DNA of 64,000 nt, taken from the NCBI GenBank assembly GCA_030430205.1, contig JAUIGE010000020.1, positions 1 through 64,000 of the forward strand. The letters run 5' to 3'. Made by a program: the position numbers and the translations under genes. Positions 18,030 to 26,095 of this stretch are shown here, piece by piece. Numbering within the stretch: the stretch's first letter is position 1; the number at the start of each line of letters is the position of its first letter. Source of the DNA: Bacteroidia bacterium. Lineage in GTDB: Bacteria > Bacteroidota > Bacteroidia > J057. The notes beneath the pieces were generated by a model. It had not been told where the DNA came from. It did not search any database and saw only the letters and a program-made list of their open reading frames with translations.

Positions 18030-18452
18030 TTAATTATCGGAAGCAGGAACTTCTTCATCTGCTGTCTGGGCAGATTCTTCCTCCTCCTCTTCAATCTGGT
18101 TTTCAAGCACATGCATGAAGACAGCTTCTCGGGCTTCATCTTCTGTTGGCAAAATGCTCAAAACAGAATCCAGCTGCGAAATCTTAATCAACTTCTCCAC
18201 AAAAGGAGTGAGGCAGCATAACACCAGGAGCCCACCGTCTCTTTTGCACAAACGATTGCCTACCAAAATAGAACTTAGACCGGTGCTATCTACATAAGAT
18301 ACCTCCGACATATTAAGAATCAGGTAACGACTGCCTTCGGTATTGAGTACGACAAACTCGCCTTTTAAATCAGACGCGTTTCTGGTATCGAGCTTGCTAT
18401 CCAGCAACTTGATCGTCGTATAATTATCTGATGTACTTTTTTCGAATCTCAT
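18030..18452 (-). CDS. STAS-domain protein (anti-sigma factor antagonist-like)
   Basis: A 140-aa protein with a single STAS domain: TTIKLLDSKLDTRNASDLKG, then YLILNMSEVSYVDSTGLSSILVG, where the Ser in DSTGLS is the residue phosphorylated in SpoIIAA-type antagonists. It ends in a strongly acidic tail (EEEEEESAQTADEE). The ATG at 18452 was chosen because the domain begins there; a longer frame to 18569 adds 39 residues that do not fit. A partner kinase or anti-sigma factor is not adjacent, so the role is inferred from fold only. Confidence 0.85.
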   Translation of the reverse strand: MRFEKSTSDNYTTIKLLDSKLDTRNASDLKGEFVVLNTEGSRYLILNMSEVSYVDSTGLSSILVGNRLCKRDGGLLVLCCLTPFVEKLIKISQLDSVLSILPTEDEAREAVFMHVLENQIEEEEEESAQTADEEVPASDN

Positions 18453-18552
18453 AAGATTGTAAAAATGTCCGCTTAAATTAGAATTCAAATTAACTAAACT
18501 TGTGGTTCTGCTACAAGTAAACACAAATAGTTCCCGTTTTTCAGTTGGCAGC

Positions 18553-18634
18553 CGAAACTCAAAACCCAAAACTCAAAACCCAAAACCCGAAACCCGAAAC
18601 CCGAAACCCAAAACCCGAAACCCGAAACCCAAAA
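18553..18634 (+). repeat. Heptamer repeat tract (RAAACYC) upstream of the 18653 gene
   Basis: About twelve consecutive 7-base units of the form (G/A)AAAC(C/T)C, ending 19 bases before the start codon at 18653. If translated it reads ETRNPKP repeats, which a longest-ORF caller adds to the next protein. Same family as the tracts near 34891, 35787, 36425, 58751 and 61176. Confidence 0.95.
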
Positions 18635-18652
18635 CCACCAAACGATTACACT

Positions 18653-19315
18653 ATGTCTTTACTTCTAAGTCAAAAAAACGAACTTTACGAGATGATTGAG
18701 GCCGAAGACCTGAGTCCTGCCCAGTTTACCTTTCAGCAGGTAGCCAGCCGCTTCGATCAATTTGCGCAGGTAGCAGAGCTGAGGTACGCAGACTCAGCAT
18801 ACTTTTTTTTGTTTGATAGAAAAGGCCGGCGAAACTTTCACTCGGTCTTATATTCACCGGGTCTGCATGATTTTGAGACAGAAGCCAATCCTGGGACAGA
18901 CTGGTACCTGGTAAAAGCCTATTTTAAGGAATGGCTGCAAAACCTCAAGCGGGAATTGGGATTGGCAGACAAATGGGAAACGCTCGCCATGGTGCTTTCA
19001 AACAACCGGGCAAACTTTGCCGACGCTCCCACCGGAAAATTTTCCGTTCAGGAGTATGAATTGCTCGTGTCCCGACTCGATGAGGTCGCCCAAAGGCTAC
19101 CGGAGGCGGAGCTCGGAGAAGAGGAGATAGAAGTTATCCGCCTGAAGCTGGAGCGAATGAAAGAAATGGGCAAAAACTTAGACAAATCTGACTGGCAGGC
19201 CCTTTTTATTGGAACCATCGTAAGTACCCTCAGTCAACTGGGGCTCTCCTCGGAGGCGGCTCAGGAAGTCTGGGAACTTCTGAAGCAAATATTTAATAAT
19301 TTACTACTGGGATAA
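18653..19315 (+). CDS. Unknown 220-aa protein upstream of a double AAA+ ATPase
   Basis: Begins [20 protein letters not shown]. It is mostly helical and acidic, with a possible globular part at residues 20-110 ([33 protein letters not shown]) and a helical C-terminus ([34 protein letters not shown]). I recognise no family. The start at 18653 excludes the heptamer-repeat tract that lies in frame upstream. The AAA+ gene begins 28 bases after its stop, so the two are likely one transcript and this may be a partner or adaptor of the ATPase. Confidence 0.75.
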   Translation: MSLLLSQKNELYEMIEAEDLSPAQFTFQQVASRFDQFAQVAELRYADSAYFFLFDRKGRRNFHSVLYSPGLHDFETEANPGTDWYLVKAYFKEWLQNLKRELGLADKWETLAMVLSNNRANFADAPTGKFSVQEYELLVSRLDEVAQRLPEAELGEEEIEVIRLKLERMKEMGKNLDKSDWQALFIGTIVSTLSQLGLSSEAAQEVWELLKQIFNNLLLG

Positions 19316-19343
19316 ACCAACCCTCGAACAAATTTTCCCCACT

Positions 19344-21968
19344 TTGAGCAAGCTAGAAGATACCCCCAAATACAAATTCAAAGACCTCAAGGTCTTTATC
19401 TCCACCGAATGGCTGGCAGATAGCAAGAAGAAATACCGACAGGTTTTTTCCCTGCACGAAATCTCCATCGTGTACGCAGAGTTGTCGTTTTACAACAAAT
19501 TATTTGATGAGGAAGACTGGACGATTCTGGTAGAATTAAAAGCCTTCAAAATAGACGATTCTGGCTCAGAATCGGAGATCTGCCACATTGAGGTGAACCG
19601 GCAGGTAAACAAAACCCAAAACATCATCTACATCCGGGAAGGATGCGGAGATGAAAACGTCGGAGCTTTTTGGGAAGAAGGAAATTATGTTTGGCGGGCA
19701 TATATGGGCGGGGAAGAAATAGGGGCACAAAAATTTTACATTTATAGCACCCTACCCCTGGGACAGGACCAAAATCCTTATTTTGACATAAATTCTATCA
19801 AACTTTTTGAATCAGATATATTAGGTCGGGCTGCAAAAGAGCGAACCTATTATACCGAGTTTAGTGCAAAGGATACCCGCTACATTTTCATCGAATTTAC
19901 CGCAAAAAGCAAATTGCCAAAAGATTGGATGTGTGAATTGGTATTCAAAATCTACAACGACGCCCGACAGTTGAAAGGGCGCACTACGGAACTTGAACTT
20001 ATCCAAAAAGACGCTTCCAGCTTTACGATAGATACAGGCTGGGGATCTGATTTCAAAGGAACATGGTTTGAGGATAATTATACCGTAGAGATTGTCTTCA
20101 TGGATACCTTGATCGGCCTTTTACCTTTTCGGGTCACAGACTATTTTACCGAGGGGGTGCCTCAACCCCTCTCTCCCAGCCTTGGCAATTATATCGGCTT
20201 GACCCATTCAGAGCAAAGCCATGCATCCAGGGAGAAAAACCTGGAAGAATTGCTGTCCGAGCTCGATCAATTGATCGGTTTGGAAAGCATCAAGCTTCGT
20301 GTCCGTGAGTACGCCCAGTACCTGAAATTTCTTCAGCTTAGGCAGGAAAAAGGCTTTGAAGATGCCACTCAAATCAAACTGCACGCAGTTTTTGCAGGTA
20401 ATCCCGGCACGGGAAAGACCACCGTCGCCCACATGCTGGGTAAAATTTACCTGGAGTTAGGCTTGCTCAGCAAGGGCCATGTGCACGAGGTAGACCGCGC
20501 CGATATCATCGGCGAGTACATCGGGCAGACTGCCCCCAAAGTCAAAGAAGCCATCAAGAAAGCGCGGGGCGGCATTCTGTTTCTGGATGAAGCATACGCC
20601 CTGGCCCGATCAGGAGAAGATAACAAAGACTATGGCAGGGAAGTCATCGAAATATTGGTGAAGGAAATGTCGGATGGAGAGGGAGATCTGGCCGTGATAG
20701 CCGCAGGCTATCCCAAAGAAATGGAAACATTTCTCAACGCCAATCCAGGCCTGAAATCTCGCTTCGCGATCTCCTTTGAGTTTCCGGATTACCTTCCGGA
20801 GGAGTTGGAGCAGATTGCCCTTTTTGCTGCCCAAAAGCGCAGCGTGCATTTTCATCCGGCAGCATTGAGCTACCTCAAGCAAAAGCTGATGGAAGCCTAT
20901 CGCTCCCGCGATCGCAGCTTTGGCAATGCCCGCTTTGTCTATTCATTGATAGACGAGGCTAAAATGAATTTGGGCCTGCGCGTTATGCGCAAGGACGACC
21001 TCAGCAGCATTACTGATAAAGAACTTTCACGTATCCTCAAAGCAGATGTTGAAGAAATATTTGAAAAAGAAGCCCGCAAAAAAGCGCGCATTCCGATTGA
21101 TGAAGAACTCCTCCATACCTGCCTCGAAGAGCTAAATGCCCTGATAGGCTTGCACAGTGTGAAAAACGAAGTGCATGAATTGGTGAAACTGGTGCGTTTC
21201 TACCGCGAGACAGGGCGGGATGTGCTGAACCGCTTTTCTTTGCATACGGTCTTTACGGGAAATCCAGGCACCGGAAAAACGACCATTGCGCGCCTCCTGG
21301 CCCGTATTTATCGGGCACTGGGCATATTGGAAAGGGGTGAAATGGTCGAATGTGATCGCCACAGCCTGGTGGCTGGTTTTGTAGGCCAGACGGCCATCAA
21401 GACAGCCGAAGTGATCGAACATGCCCGTGGCAGCGTACTTTTTATTGACGAAGCTTACGCCCTCAACCAGGGCGGTCCTGCGGACTATGGGCGGGAAGCC
21501 ATAGATACCCTGCTCAAACGCATGGAAGATATGCGCGGCGAGCTCATCGTGATAGTCGCAGGCTATCCCAAACCGATGGAACACTTCCTGGAAGCCAATC
21601 CCGGCCTGAAATCGCGTTTCGACCGCAAGCTCAGCTTCCCGGATTATGAACCAGAGGAGTTGATGGAAATTGCCAAAATGATGTTTGGAAATGAAGGCCT
21701 TCGCCTGGATAAAAAAGCAGAGGCCCATTTGGAGGTGTACCTTCACTTCCTGTATACCAACCGGAATCAGTTTTTCGGGAACGCCCGGGCAGTGCGCAAG
21801 GTGATCGAAAAGGCCATCAAAAATCAGCACCTGAGGCTGGCTGCTCTCCCAGCTGATAAGCGAACGGCTCACGCCCTCAAAACCGTCAAAATTGACGATG
21901 TGCAGGAGTTTGACCGCGGCAACGACAATTTGCTGGAAGGCGGAAAGCAGGGGCGCGTGGGATTTTGA
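19344..21968 (+). CDS. Double AAA+ ATPase, CbbX/SpoVK type, with novel N-terminal region
   Basis: An 874-aa protein with two AAA+ modules. The first has Walker A GNPGTGKT at about residue 352, Walker [12 protein letters not shown] and sensor/arginine-finger region [14 protein letters not shown]. The second has Walker A GNPGTGKT at about residue 639, Walker [12 protein letters not shown] and [13 protein letters not shown]. Both match the CbbX/SpoVK (also EccA-like) group of hexameric remodelling ATPases. Residues 1-280 are beta-rich, contain no motif I know and probably bind substrate. The start is TTG at 19344; no ATG is available before residue 120. Target unknown. Confidence 0.87.
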   Translation: MSKLEDTPKYKFKDLKVFISTEWLADSKKKYRQVFSLHEISIVYAELSFYNKLFDEEDWTILVELKAFKIDDSGSESEICHIEVNRQVNKTQNIIYIREGCGDENVGAFWEEGNYVWRAYMGGEEIGAQKFYIYSTLPLGQDQNPYFDINSIKLFESDILGRAAKERTYYTEFSAKDTRYIFIEFTAKSKLPKDWMCELVFKIYNDARQLKGRTTELELIQKDASSFTIDTGWGSDFKGTWFEDNYTVEIVFMDTLIGLLPFRVTDYFTEGVPQPLSPSLGNYIGLTHSEQSHASREKNLEELLSELDQLIGLESIKLRVREYAQYLKFLQLRQEKGFEDATQIKLHAVFAGNPGTGKTTVAHMLGKIYLELGLLSKGHVHEVDRADIIGEYIGQTAPKVKEAIKKARGGILFLDEAYALARSGEDNKDYGREVIEILVKEMSDGEGDLAVIAAGYPKEMETFLNANPGLKSRFAISFEFPDYLPEELEQIALFAAQKRSVHFHPAALSYLKQKLMEAYRSRDRSFGNARFVYSLIDEAKMNLGLRVMRKDDLSSITDKELSRILKADVEEIFEKEARKKARIPIDEELLHTCLEELNALIGLHSVKNEVHELVKLVRFYRETGRDVLNRFSLHTVFTGNPGTGKTTIARLLARIYRALGILERGEMVECDRHSLVAGFVGQTAIKTAEVIEHARGSVLFIDEAYALNQGGPADYGREAIDTLLKRMEDMRGELIVIVAGYPKPMEHFLEANPGLKSRFDRKLSFPDYEPEELMEIAKMMFGNEGLRLDKKAEAHLEVYLHFLYTNRNQFFGNARAVRKVIEKAIKNQHLRLAALPADKRTAHALKTVKIDDVQEFDRGNDNLLEGGKQGRVGF

Positions 21969-21983
21969 TGGGCTTTCTTTTGT

Positions 21984-22871
21984 TTAAAAAGCAGCTGCGA
22001 GGATCATTTCCTCATTGGTATACTGCCTTTCTCCCTCAAATTCGCTGGCAATGGTGTCTATCACAGCTTTGTCCCAAAGCATGCGGTAGTGGCCTACTTT
22101 TTCCAGGCTGTGCAGTTTTGCATGATCGAGCTTTTCTGCAAAATCCACTGAGTTTTTATAAGGAATGGCTTTGTCTTGCTTGTCGTGGATAAGCAAAAGA
22201 GATTGATAGGGGATTTTTGCTGTAAAATCCTGGATGACGAAGTCATTCCACGGCCTTGCCGCCAATTCAAAAAAGAGCGCCTGCATGTAGCCAAAAGCCC
22301 TGGCTGACAGACCTATTTGGGTAGCATAGCCCTCAAATACCCGCGCCAATTTGTTGGGGGTGGTGAGGAAAATGAGGTTTTTGACCTCTATGTCCATTTG
22401 TGAAAGGGTAAAACTGCTGACAGCAGAGCCAAAGGAATGAGCGATCACAGAGATCGGTTCCTGCGGATTGAGATGCTCAATTAGAGCTTTTAGGGCACTA
22501 GACATGACAAAGAGGTTGGTGTGAGTCAGGCTGGAGTGTCCATGACCTGGCAGGTCGATTCCTATCACGCGATAGCCTTTTTTCATCAGGCGAAAACCAA
22601 TGGCAGCCATGCTGCCCGCACGAGAATTCCAACCATGGACAAGCAGGACAACAGGCCCGTCTTTAGGGCCCATCTCGAAGCAGTTTACTGCTTCGGATTC
22701 AGTCTGCACCTGGAAGGGGCGGGAGTATTGGTAAAAGCCTAGCTCTCTGGGCTTTATCTTGTTTTTTTGAGTCTTTTGAAATAGACGAAAAGCTTGTTTT
22801 GCTGCAACTTTGGGGGACAGCAGAGAAAGACTTTGAAAATAGAGGCGGAGGAGGTTTTGGATAGTTTTCAT
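21984..22871 (-). CDS. Alpha/beta hydrolase
   Basis: A 295-aa hydrolase. Motifs: oxyanion region LLVHGWNSRAGSM, GIDLPGHGHSS, and the nucleophile elbow AHSFGSA with Ser146. The catalytic acid is probably in LLIHDKQDKAIPYKNS and the His in KVGHYRML, both in the usual order. The substrate is unknown. A palindrome matching the operators of the neighbouring TetR gene lies about 33 bases upstream of its start, so it is probably controlled by that repressor. Confidence 0.88.
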   Translation of the reverse strand: MKTIQNLLRLYFQSLSLLSPKVAAKQAFRLFQKTQKNKIKPRELGFYQYSRPFQVQTESEAVNCFEMGPKDGPVVLLVHGWNSRAGSMAAIGFRLMKKGYRVIGIDLPGHGHSSLTHTNLFVMSSALKALIEHLNPQEPISVIAHSFGSAVSSFTLSQMDIEVKNLIFLTTPNKLARVFEGYATQIGLSARAFGYMQALFFELAARPWNDFVIQDFTAKIPYQSLLLIHDKQDKAIPYKNSVDFAEKLDHAKLHSLEKVGHYRMLWDKAVIDTIASEFEGERQYTNEEMILAAAF

Positions 22872-22903
22872 CGTATGAAAGGTTGTTGATATACTGATCT
22901 GTA

Positions 22904-22919
22904 TATACCGATAGGTATT
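22904..22919 (-). promoter_or_regulatory. TetR-type operator upstream of the hydrolase gene
   Basis: TATACC-GATA-GGTATT, an inverted repeat differing at one base from the perfect TATACC-N4-GGTATA seen twice in front of the tetR gene. It lies between the tetR stop and the hydrolase start. Confidence 0.7.
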
Positions 22920-22940
22920 ATTTTGTGTAAAAAAATGAAA

Positions 22941-23540
22941 TTATTTTTTGATTTCGTTTTCAATAATTTGATCCAAACTATTCATCATATCTATCAGATA
23001 AGAAGGATCACTCAAAGTATTCGTCAGGAAAATACTGCCCTGTATCGTCGCATACATCCTTCCCGCATAGACATCAGGATTGAGGTCGGCTTTAAATTCA
23101 CCCGAATCCACCCCTTCCCGGATTACGCGGGAAAGATTGTTTTTAAGTTTTTCTACAACTTCTTTCACCCGATGAAAAAGTGCCTCATTGAGATGCTGCG
23201 TGTCTATCCCTACCCTCATCAAAGGGCATCCGCCCATTTTTTTCATGTGCTGGGGGTATTTATCGCGGTAAAAAGCCGTCATGGCTTTCAGCTTCAGCTC
23301 AGCCGTAGGCTGGGCATTCATCAGGTCTGCGACAGGCCACAAGGCCTTCCTCACGATATAGTTGAAAGTCTGGACCGCCAGGTCATTTTTGTCTTTAAAA
23401 TTACCATAAATAGCTCCTTTGGACATACCCGTTGCCTCATTTAGCTTGTCGAAGCTCGTTCCTATAAAGCCATTCCTGATAAAAACAGGTGCTACTTTCT
23501 CCAGGATAAACTGCGTGGTTTGTTCTTTTTTGCTACTCAT
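22941..23540 (-). CDS. TetR/AcrR-family transcriptional repressor
   Basis: A 199-aa protein beginning MSSKKEQTTQFILEKVAPVF. The helix-turn-helix is at about residues 25-50 (GTSFDKLNEATGMSKGAIYGNFKDKNDL), the standard TetR pattern. The C-terminal ligand domain contains GGCPLMRVGIDT, as in YxaF/LmrA-like members. The ATG at 23540 was chosen; a longer frame to 23630 would run through the promoter and operators. The protein probably represses its own gene and the hydrolase gene through the TATACC-N4-GGTATA sites; the ligand is unknown. Confidence 0.9.
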   Translation of the reverse strand: MSSKKEQTTQFILEKVAPVFIRNGFIGTSFDKLNEATGMSKGAIYGNFKDKNDLAVQTFNYIVRKALWPVADLMNAQPTAELKLKAMTAFYRDKYPQHMKKMGGCPLMRVGIDTQHLNEALFHRVKEVVEKLKNNLSRVIREGVDSGEFKADLNPDVYAGRMYATIQGSIFLTNTLSDPSYLIDMMNSLDQIIENEIKK

Positions 23541-23554
23541 CGGGACAAAGCTAG

Positions 23555-23562
23555 CAAAAATA
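23555..23562 (-). promoter_or_regulatory. -7 box of the tetR gene
   Basis: Minus strand TATTTTTG matches TAnnTTTG, 15 bases upstream of the tetR ATG, and overlaps the proximal operator half-site, as expected for autorepression. Confidence 0.5.
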
Positions 23563-23591
23563 TACCGAATAGTATATACCGCTTGGTATAT
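23561..23591. promoter_or_regulatory. Tandem TetR-type operators between tetR and the nfu gene
   Basis: Two overlapping palindromes: TATACC-GAAT-AGTATA at 23561-23576 (one mismatch) and the perfect ATATACC-GCTT-GGTATAT at 23574-23591. They overlap the tetR promoter and also lie upstream of the divergent nfu gene. Confidence 0.75.
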
Positions 23592-23615
23592 TTTTTTAAA
23601 TCTATTGAATATCCC

Positions 23616-23623
23616 TACCTTTG
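23616..23623 (+). promoter_or_regulatory. -7 promoter box of the nfu gene
   Basis: TACCTTTG matches TAnnTTTG and ends only six bases before the ATG, so the transcript would be leaderless or nearly so. No TTG at the right -33 distance. Confidence 0.5.
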
Positions 23624-23629
23624 CGGGCA

Positions 23630-24199
23630 ATGAAAAGACAAGTAAATCTGCATATAGAAGGGGTGCCTAACCCCAATGCCATGAAGTTTGTACTCGAAAA
23701 CGGCTTGCTCACAGACGAGCCTTATGAGTTTAAAACATATAGCGAAGCGAGTGTTTCTCCTTTGGCACAAAAGATCATGATGCTGCGCTATGTAGAGCGG
23801 GTAATGTTGAATAAAAACTACGTTACGGTGCTGAAAAGCGTGAAAAATAGTCCGGAATGGAATAGCATTTTATTTGAAATCCGTGCGATTATCTCGCAGC
23901 ACCTTGAAAGCAATGAGCCCATCCTCTATGTCGGCAGCAAAACGATAGACCATGTCTCTTCGGATGATATTGCGGTTAAAATGGCGGTAGATTTGATGAA
24001 TAAAATTATCCGTCCGGCGGCGCAGGAAGATGGGGGAGATATCGTATTTGAAAAATATGAAAAAGGCATACTTACCGTCTCTATGCATGGTGCCTGCCAT
24101 CAATGTCCACACATCATGACGACGATCAAGCAGGGGCTTGAACCTGCTTTACAGGGGATGATCCCAGAGATCAAGGAGGTAAGGCCGATATTGATTTAA
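23630..24199 (+). CDS. nfu: Nfu-type Fe-S cluster carrier protein
   Basis: A 189-aa protein with an Nfu N-terminal domain (GVPNPNAMKFVLENGLL, residues 8-90) and a C-terminal NifU-like domain (about 110-189) containing the cluster-binding CxxC in GACHQCPH. Such proteins hand Fe-S clusters to target enzymes. The residues after the second Cys (PHIMTT rather than the usual PSS) are slightly unusual, but the CxxC is intact. The ATG at 23630 fits the promoter box and homologue start; an upstream TTG at 23621 overlaps the promoter. Confidence 0.9.
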   Translation: MKRQVNLHIEGVPNPNAMKFVLENGLLTDEPYEFKTYSEASVSPLAQKIMMLRYVERVMLNKNYVTVLKSVKNSPEWNSILFEIRAIISQHLESNEPILYVGSKTIDHVSSDDIAVKMAVDLMNKIIRPAAQEDGGDIVFEKYEKGILTVSMHGACHQCPHIMTTIKQGLEPALQGMIPEIKEVRPILI

Positions 24200-24218
24200 G
24201 AGTATCCTTGTTCGGGAT

Positions 24219-26033
24219 TCAAATCAGCCCTTCCTGAATCGCATTCAGGATCAATCCCGCCTTATGCGGCCCGAGGGCCGCAATCAACTCTTCTTCCGAA
24301 GCAGCTTTTAGCTTCTTGACTGATTTAAAGATCCGCAAAATATCTTTTGCGCCGGCCTCTCCTATGCCTTTGATGGCCGTCAGGCCAGTGCGCTGGTTGG
24401 CCGCTTTGGAGCGGCGGTTGCGGTGGTGTGTGATGGCGAAGCGGTGCGCTTCGTCGCGCATCTGTTGGATCAGGCGAAGAGCGGAGCTCTTTTTGTCGAG
24501 ATACAAGGGGATGCTATCCCCCGGGACGTAGATCTCCTCCAATCGCTTGGCGATTCCGATCACGGGCACCTGCCCGTATATCTCCAGGTCTTTCATCGCT
24601 CTGACAGCGCTGCTGAGCTGGCCCTTGCCCCCATCTACGATGAGCAGTTTCGGAAAAACCTCTTTTTCCTCGATCAGCCGCGTGAAGCGGCGCGTCACTA
24701 CTTCATACATAGAAGCAAAATCATCCGGCCCTTCTACCGTTTTGATATTGAAATGCCGGTAGTCGCGCTTGGAGGCTTTACCATTTTTAAAAACCACCAA
24801 AGAGGCCACCGGCGATGTGCCATGGAAATTGGAGTTATCGATACACTCGATGTGATCCGGCGCAGCCTTGAGGTGCAGGACTTCCTGCAATTCTTCCACC
24901 ATGTGCTCACCGGGCGTTTTTCGCTTTTTGAAGTTTTGATTGTAGAGTTTTTCGGTAAGCAGGAGCTTACAGTTTTTGAGCGATAGGTCAACCAGGTGCT
25001 TTTTATCCCCTATTTGTGGAACGACAAATTTGAAGCCCTCCCATTCTTCTATATCAGAAATGGCAACATTGGTGACGATTTCAGTGAAAAATTCATCGTC
25101 CTCACTCATGACTTGGGTCAGAGCTGCCTGCAGGATTTCGCTTTCTTCTTCCTGATGGCTTCTCTTATGCTCAAAAGCATGGGTACGGATAATCGCGCCA
25201 TTCTTCACTTTGAAGTGATTGACAAGGGCCAGTGGGCCTTCAGCCATGATGGTGAGTACCTCCAAATCGCCTGCTGTGGGCGATACAACTGTGCTTTTGC
25301 GTCTGTATTCTTTTACTTTTTCTATTTTCCTTTTGTAATAATCTGCCTGCTCAAATTTGAAATGGGCAGCGGCATCTTCCATCATTTGCCTGAGCAAATC
25401 TGTAACGGGCTTGAAATTTCCCTTTAAGATATGCTTGATCTGCTCAATGCCTTCATTGTAGTCCGCTTCCGCCTGATAACCTACACAGGGACCTGCGCAG
25501 GTGCCGATCTGATATTCCATGCAAATTTTGAATTTGCCAGCTGCTATATTCTCATCTGTCAGCAGGAAATTACAATTGCGGAGTTTGATAAAGCCCCGGA
25601 TGATATCCAGGATGGCATTCATGGTGCTTACACTGGTATAAGGACCAAAGTAAAGTGAACCATCAGCCGAGCGATATCGGGTAGTAAAAACGCGGGGAAA
25701 ACGCTCGTTTTTGATACAGATATAAGGATAGGTTTTGCCATCCTTCAGGAGGATATTGTATTTGGGTTGGTGGTTTTTGATGAGGTTGTTTTCGAGTAAA
25801 AGGGCCTCAATTTCGCTGTTGGTGATGGTAAAAGCGATGTCATGGATACGCTCGACCATGTGGTGAATGCGGTAGCTGTGTTTACGCGAAGAGGTAAAAT
25901 AGCTGCTCACCCGCTTCTTCAGGTTTTTGGCTTTGCCGATATAGATTATTTTTCCTTTCTGGTTGAGAAAGCGATATACGCCGGGATCGTCCGGCAGATT
26001 TTTGATCGTAGAGGATAGGTCTTTTTTTTCCAT
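24219..26033 (-). CDS. uvrC: UvrABC excinuclease subunit C
   Basis: A 604-aa nucleotide-excision repair nuclease. It shows the N-terminal GIY-YIG domain (DDPGVYRFLNQKGKIIYIGKAKNLKKRVSSYF), a Cys-containing region (CMEYQIGTCAGPCVG), the UvrB-binding UVR segment, the RNase H-like C-terminal nuclease (ECIDNSNFHGTSPVASLVVF, LLIVDGGKGQLSSA, with DDFASMYEVVTRR) and terminal helix-hairpin-helix motifs (GIGEAGAKDILRIF, LGPHKAGLIL). Length is normal. It lies downstream of a PBP gene on the same strand but is separated by a strong terminator. Confidence 0.97.
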   Translation of the reverse strand: MEKKDLSSTIKNLPDDPGVYRFLNQKGKIIYIGKAKNLKKRVSSYFTSSRKHSYRIHHMVERIHDIAFTITNSEIEALLLENNLIKNHQPKYNILLKDGKTYPYICIKNERFPRVFTTRYRSADGSLYFGPYTSVSTMNAILDIIRGFIKLRNCNFLLTDENIAAGKFKICMEYQIGTCAGPCVGYQAEADYNEGIEQIKHILKGNFKPVTDLLRQMMEDAAAHFKFEQADYYKRKIEKVKEYRRKSTVVSPTAGDLEVLTIMAEGPLALVNHFKVKNGAIIRTHAFEHKRSHQEEESEILQAALTQVMSEDDEFFTEIVTNVAISDIEEWEGFKFVVPQIGDKKHLVDLSLKNCKLLLTEKLYNQNFKKRKTPGEHMVEELQEVLHLKAAPDHIECIDNSNFHGTSPVASLVVFKNGKASKRDYRHFNIKTVEGPDDFASMYEVVTRRFTRLIEEKEVFPKLLIVDGGKGQLSSAVRAMKDLEIYGQVPVIGIAKRLEEIYVPGDSIPLYLDKKSSALRLIQQMRDEAHRFAITHHRNRRSKAANQRTGLTAIKGIGEAGAKDILRIFKSVKKLKAASEEELIAALGPHKAGLILNAIQEGLI

Positions 26034-26035
26034 AG

Positions 26036-26073
26036 CAAAAAAAACCGCAGAACCCTCTAGGGACGCTGCGGTT
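26036..26073 (-). terminator. Intrinsic terminator of the PBP1A gene
   Basis: On the minus strand AACCGCAG pairs with CTGCGGTT, followed by eight T. It ends the PBP transcript, and its T-run lies almost directly in front of the uvrC ATG. A second small palindrome GCTAAGT-TAC-ACTTAGC at 26084-26100 overlaps the PBP stop. Confidence 0.85.
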
Positions 26074-26095
26074 GTATGTTGTGGCTAAGTTACAC

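Noticed and set aside
18553..18634. CRISPR array or telomere-like array
   Set aside because: Units are 7 bases without spacers and no cas genes are present; the tract is short and next to a start codon.
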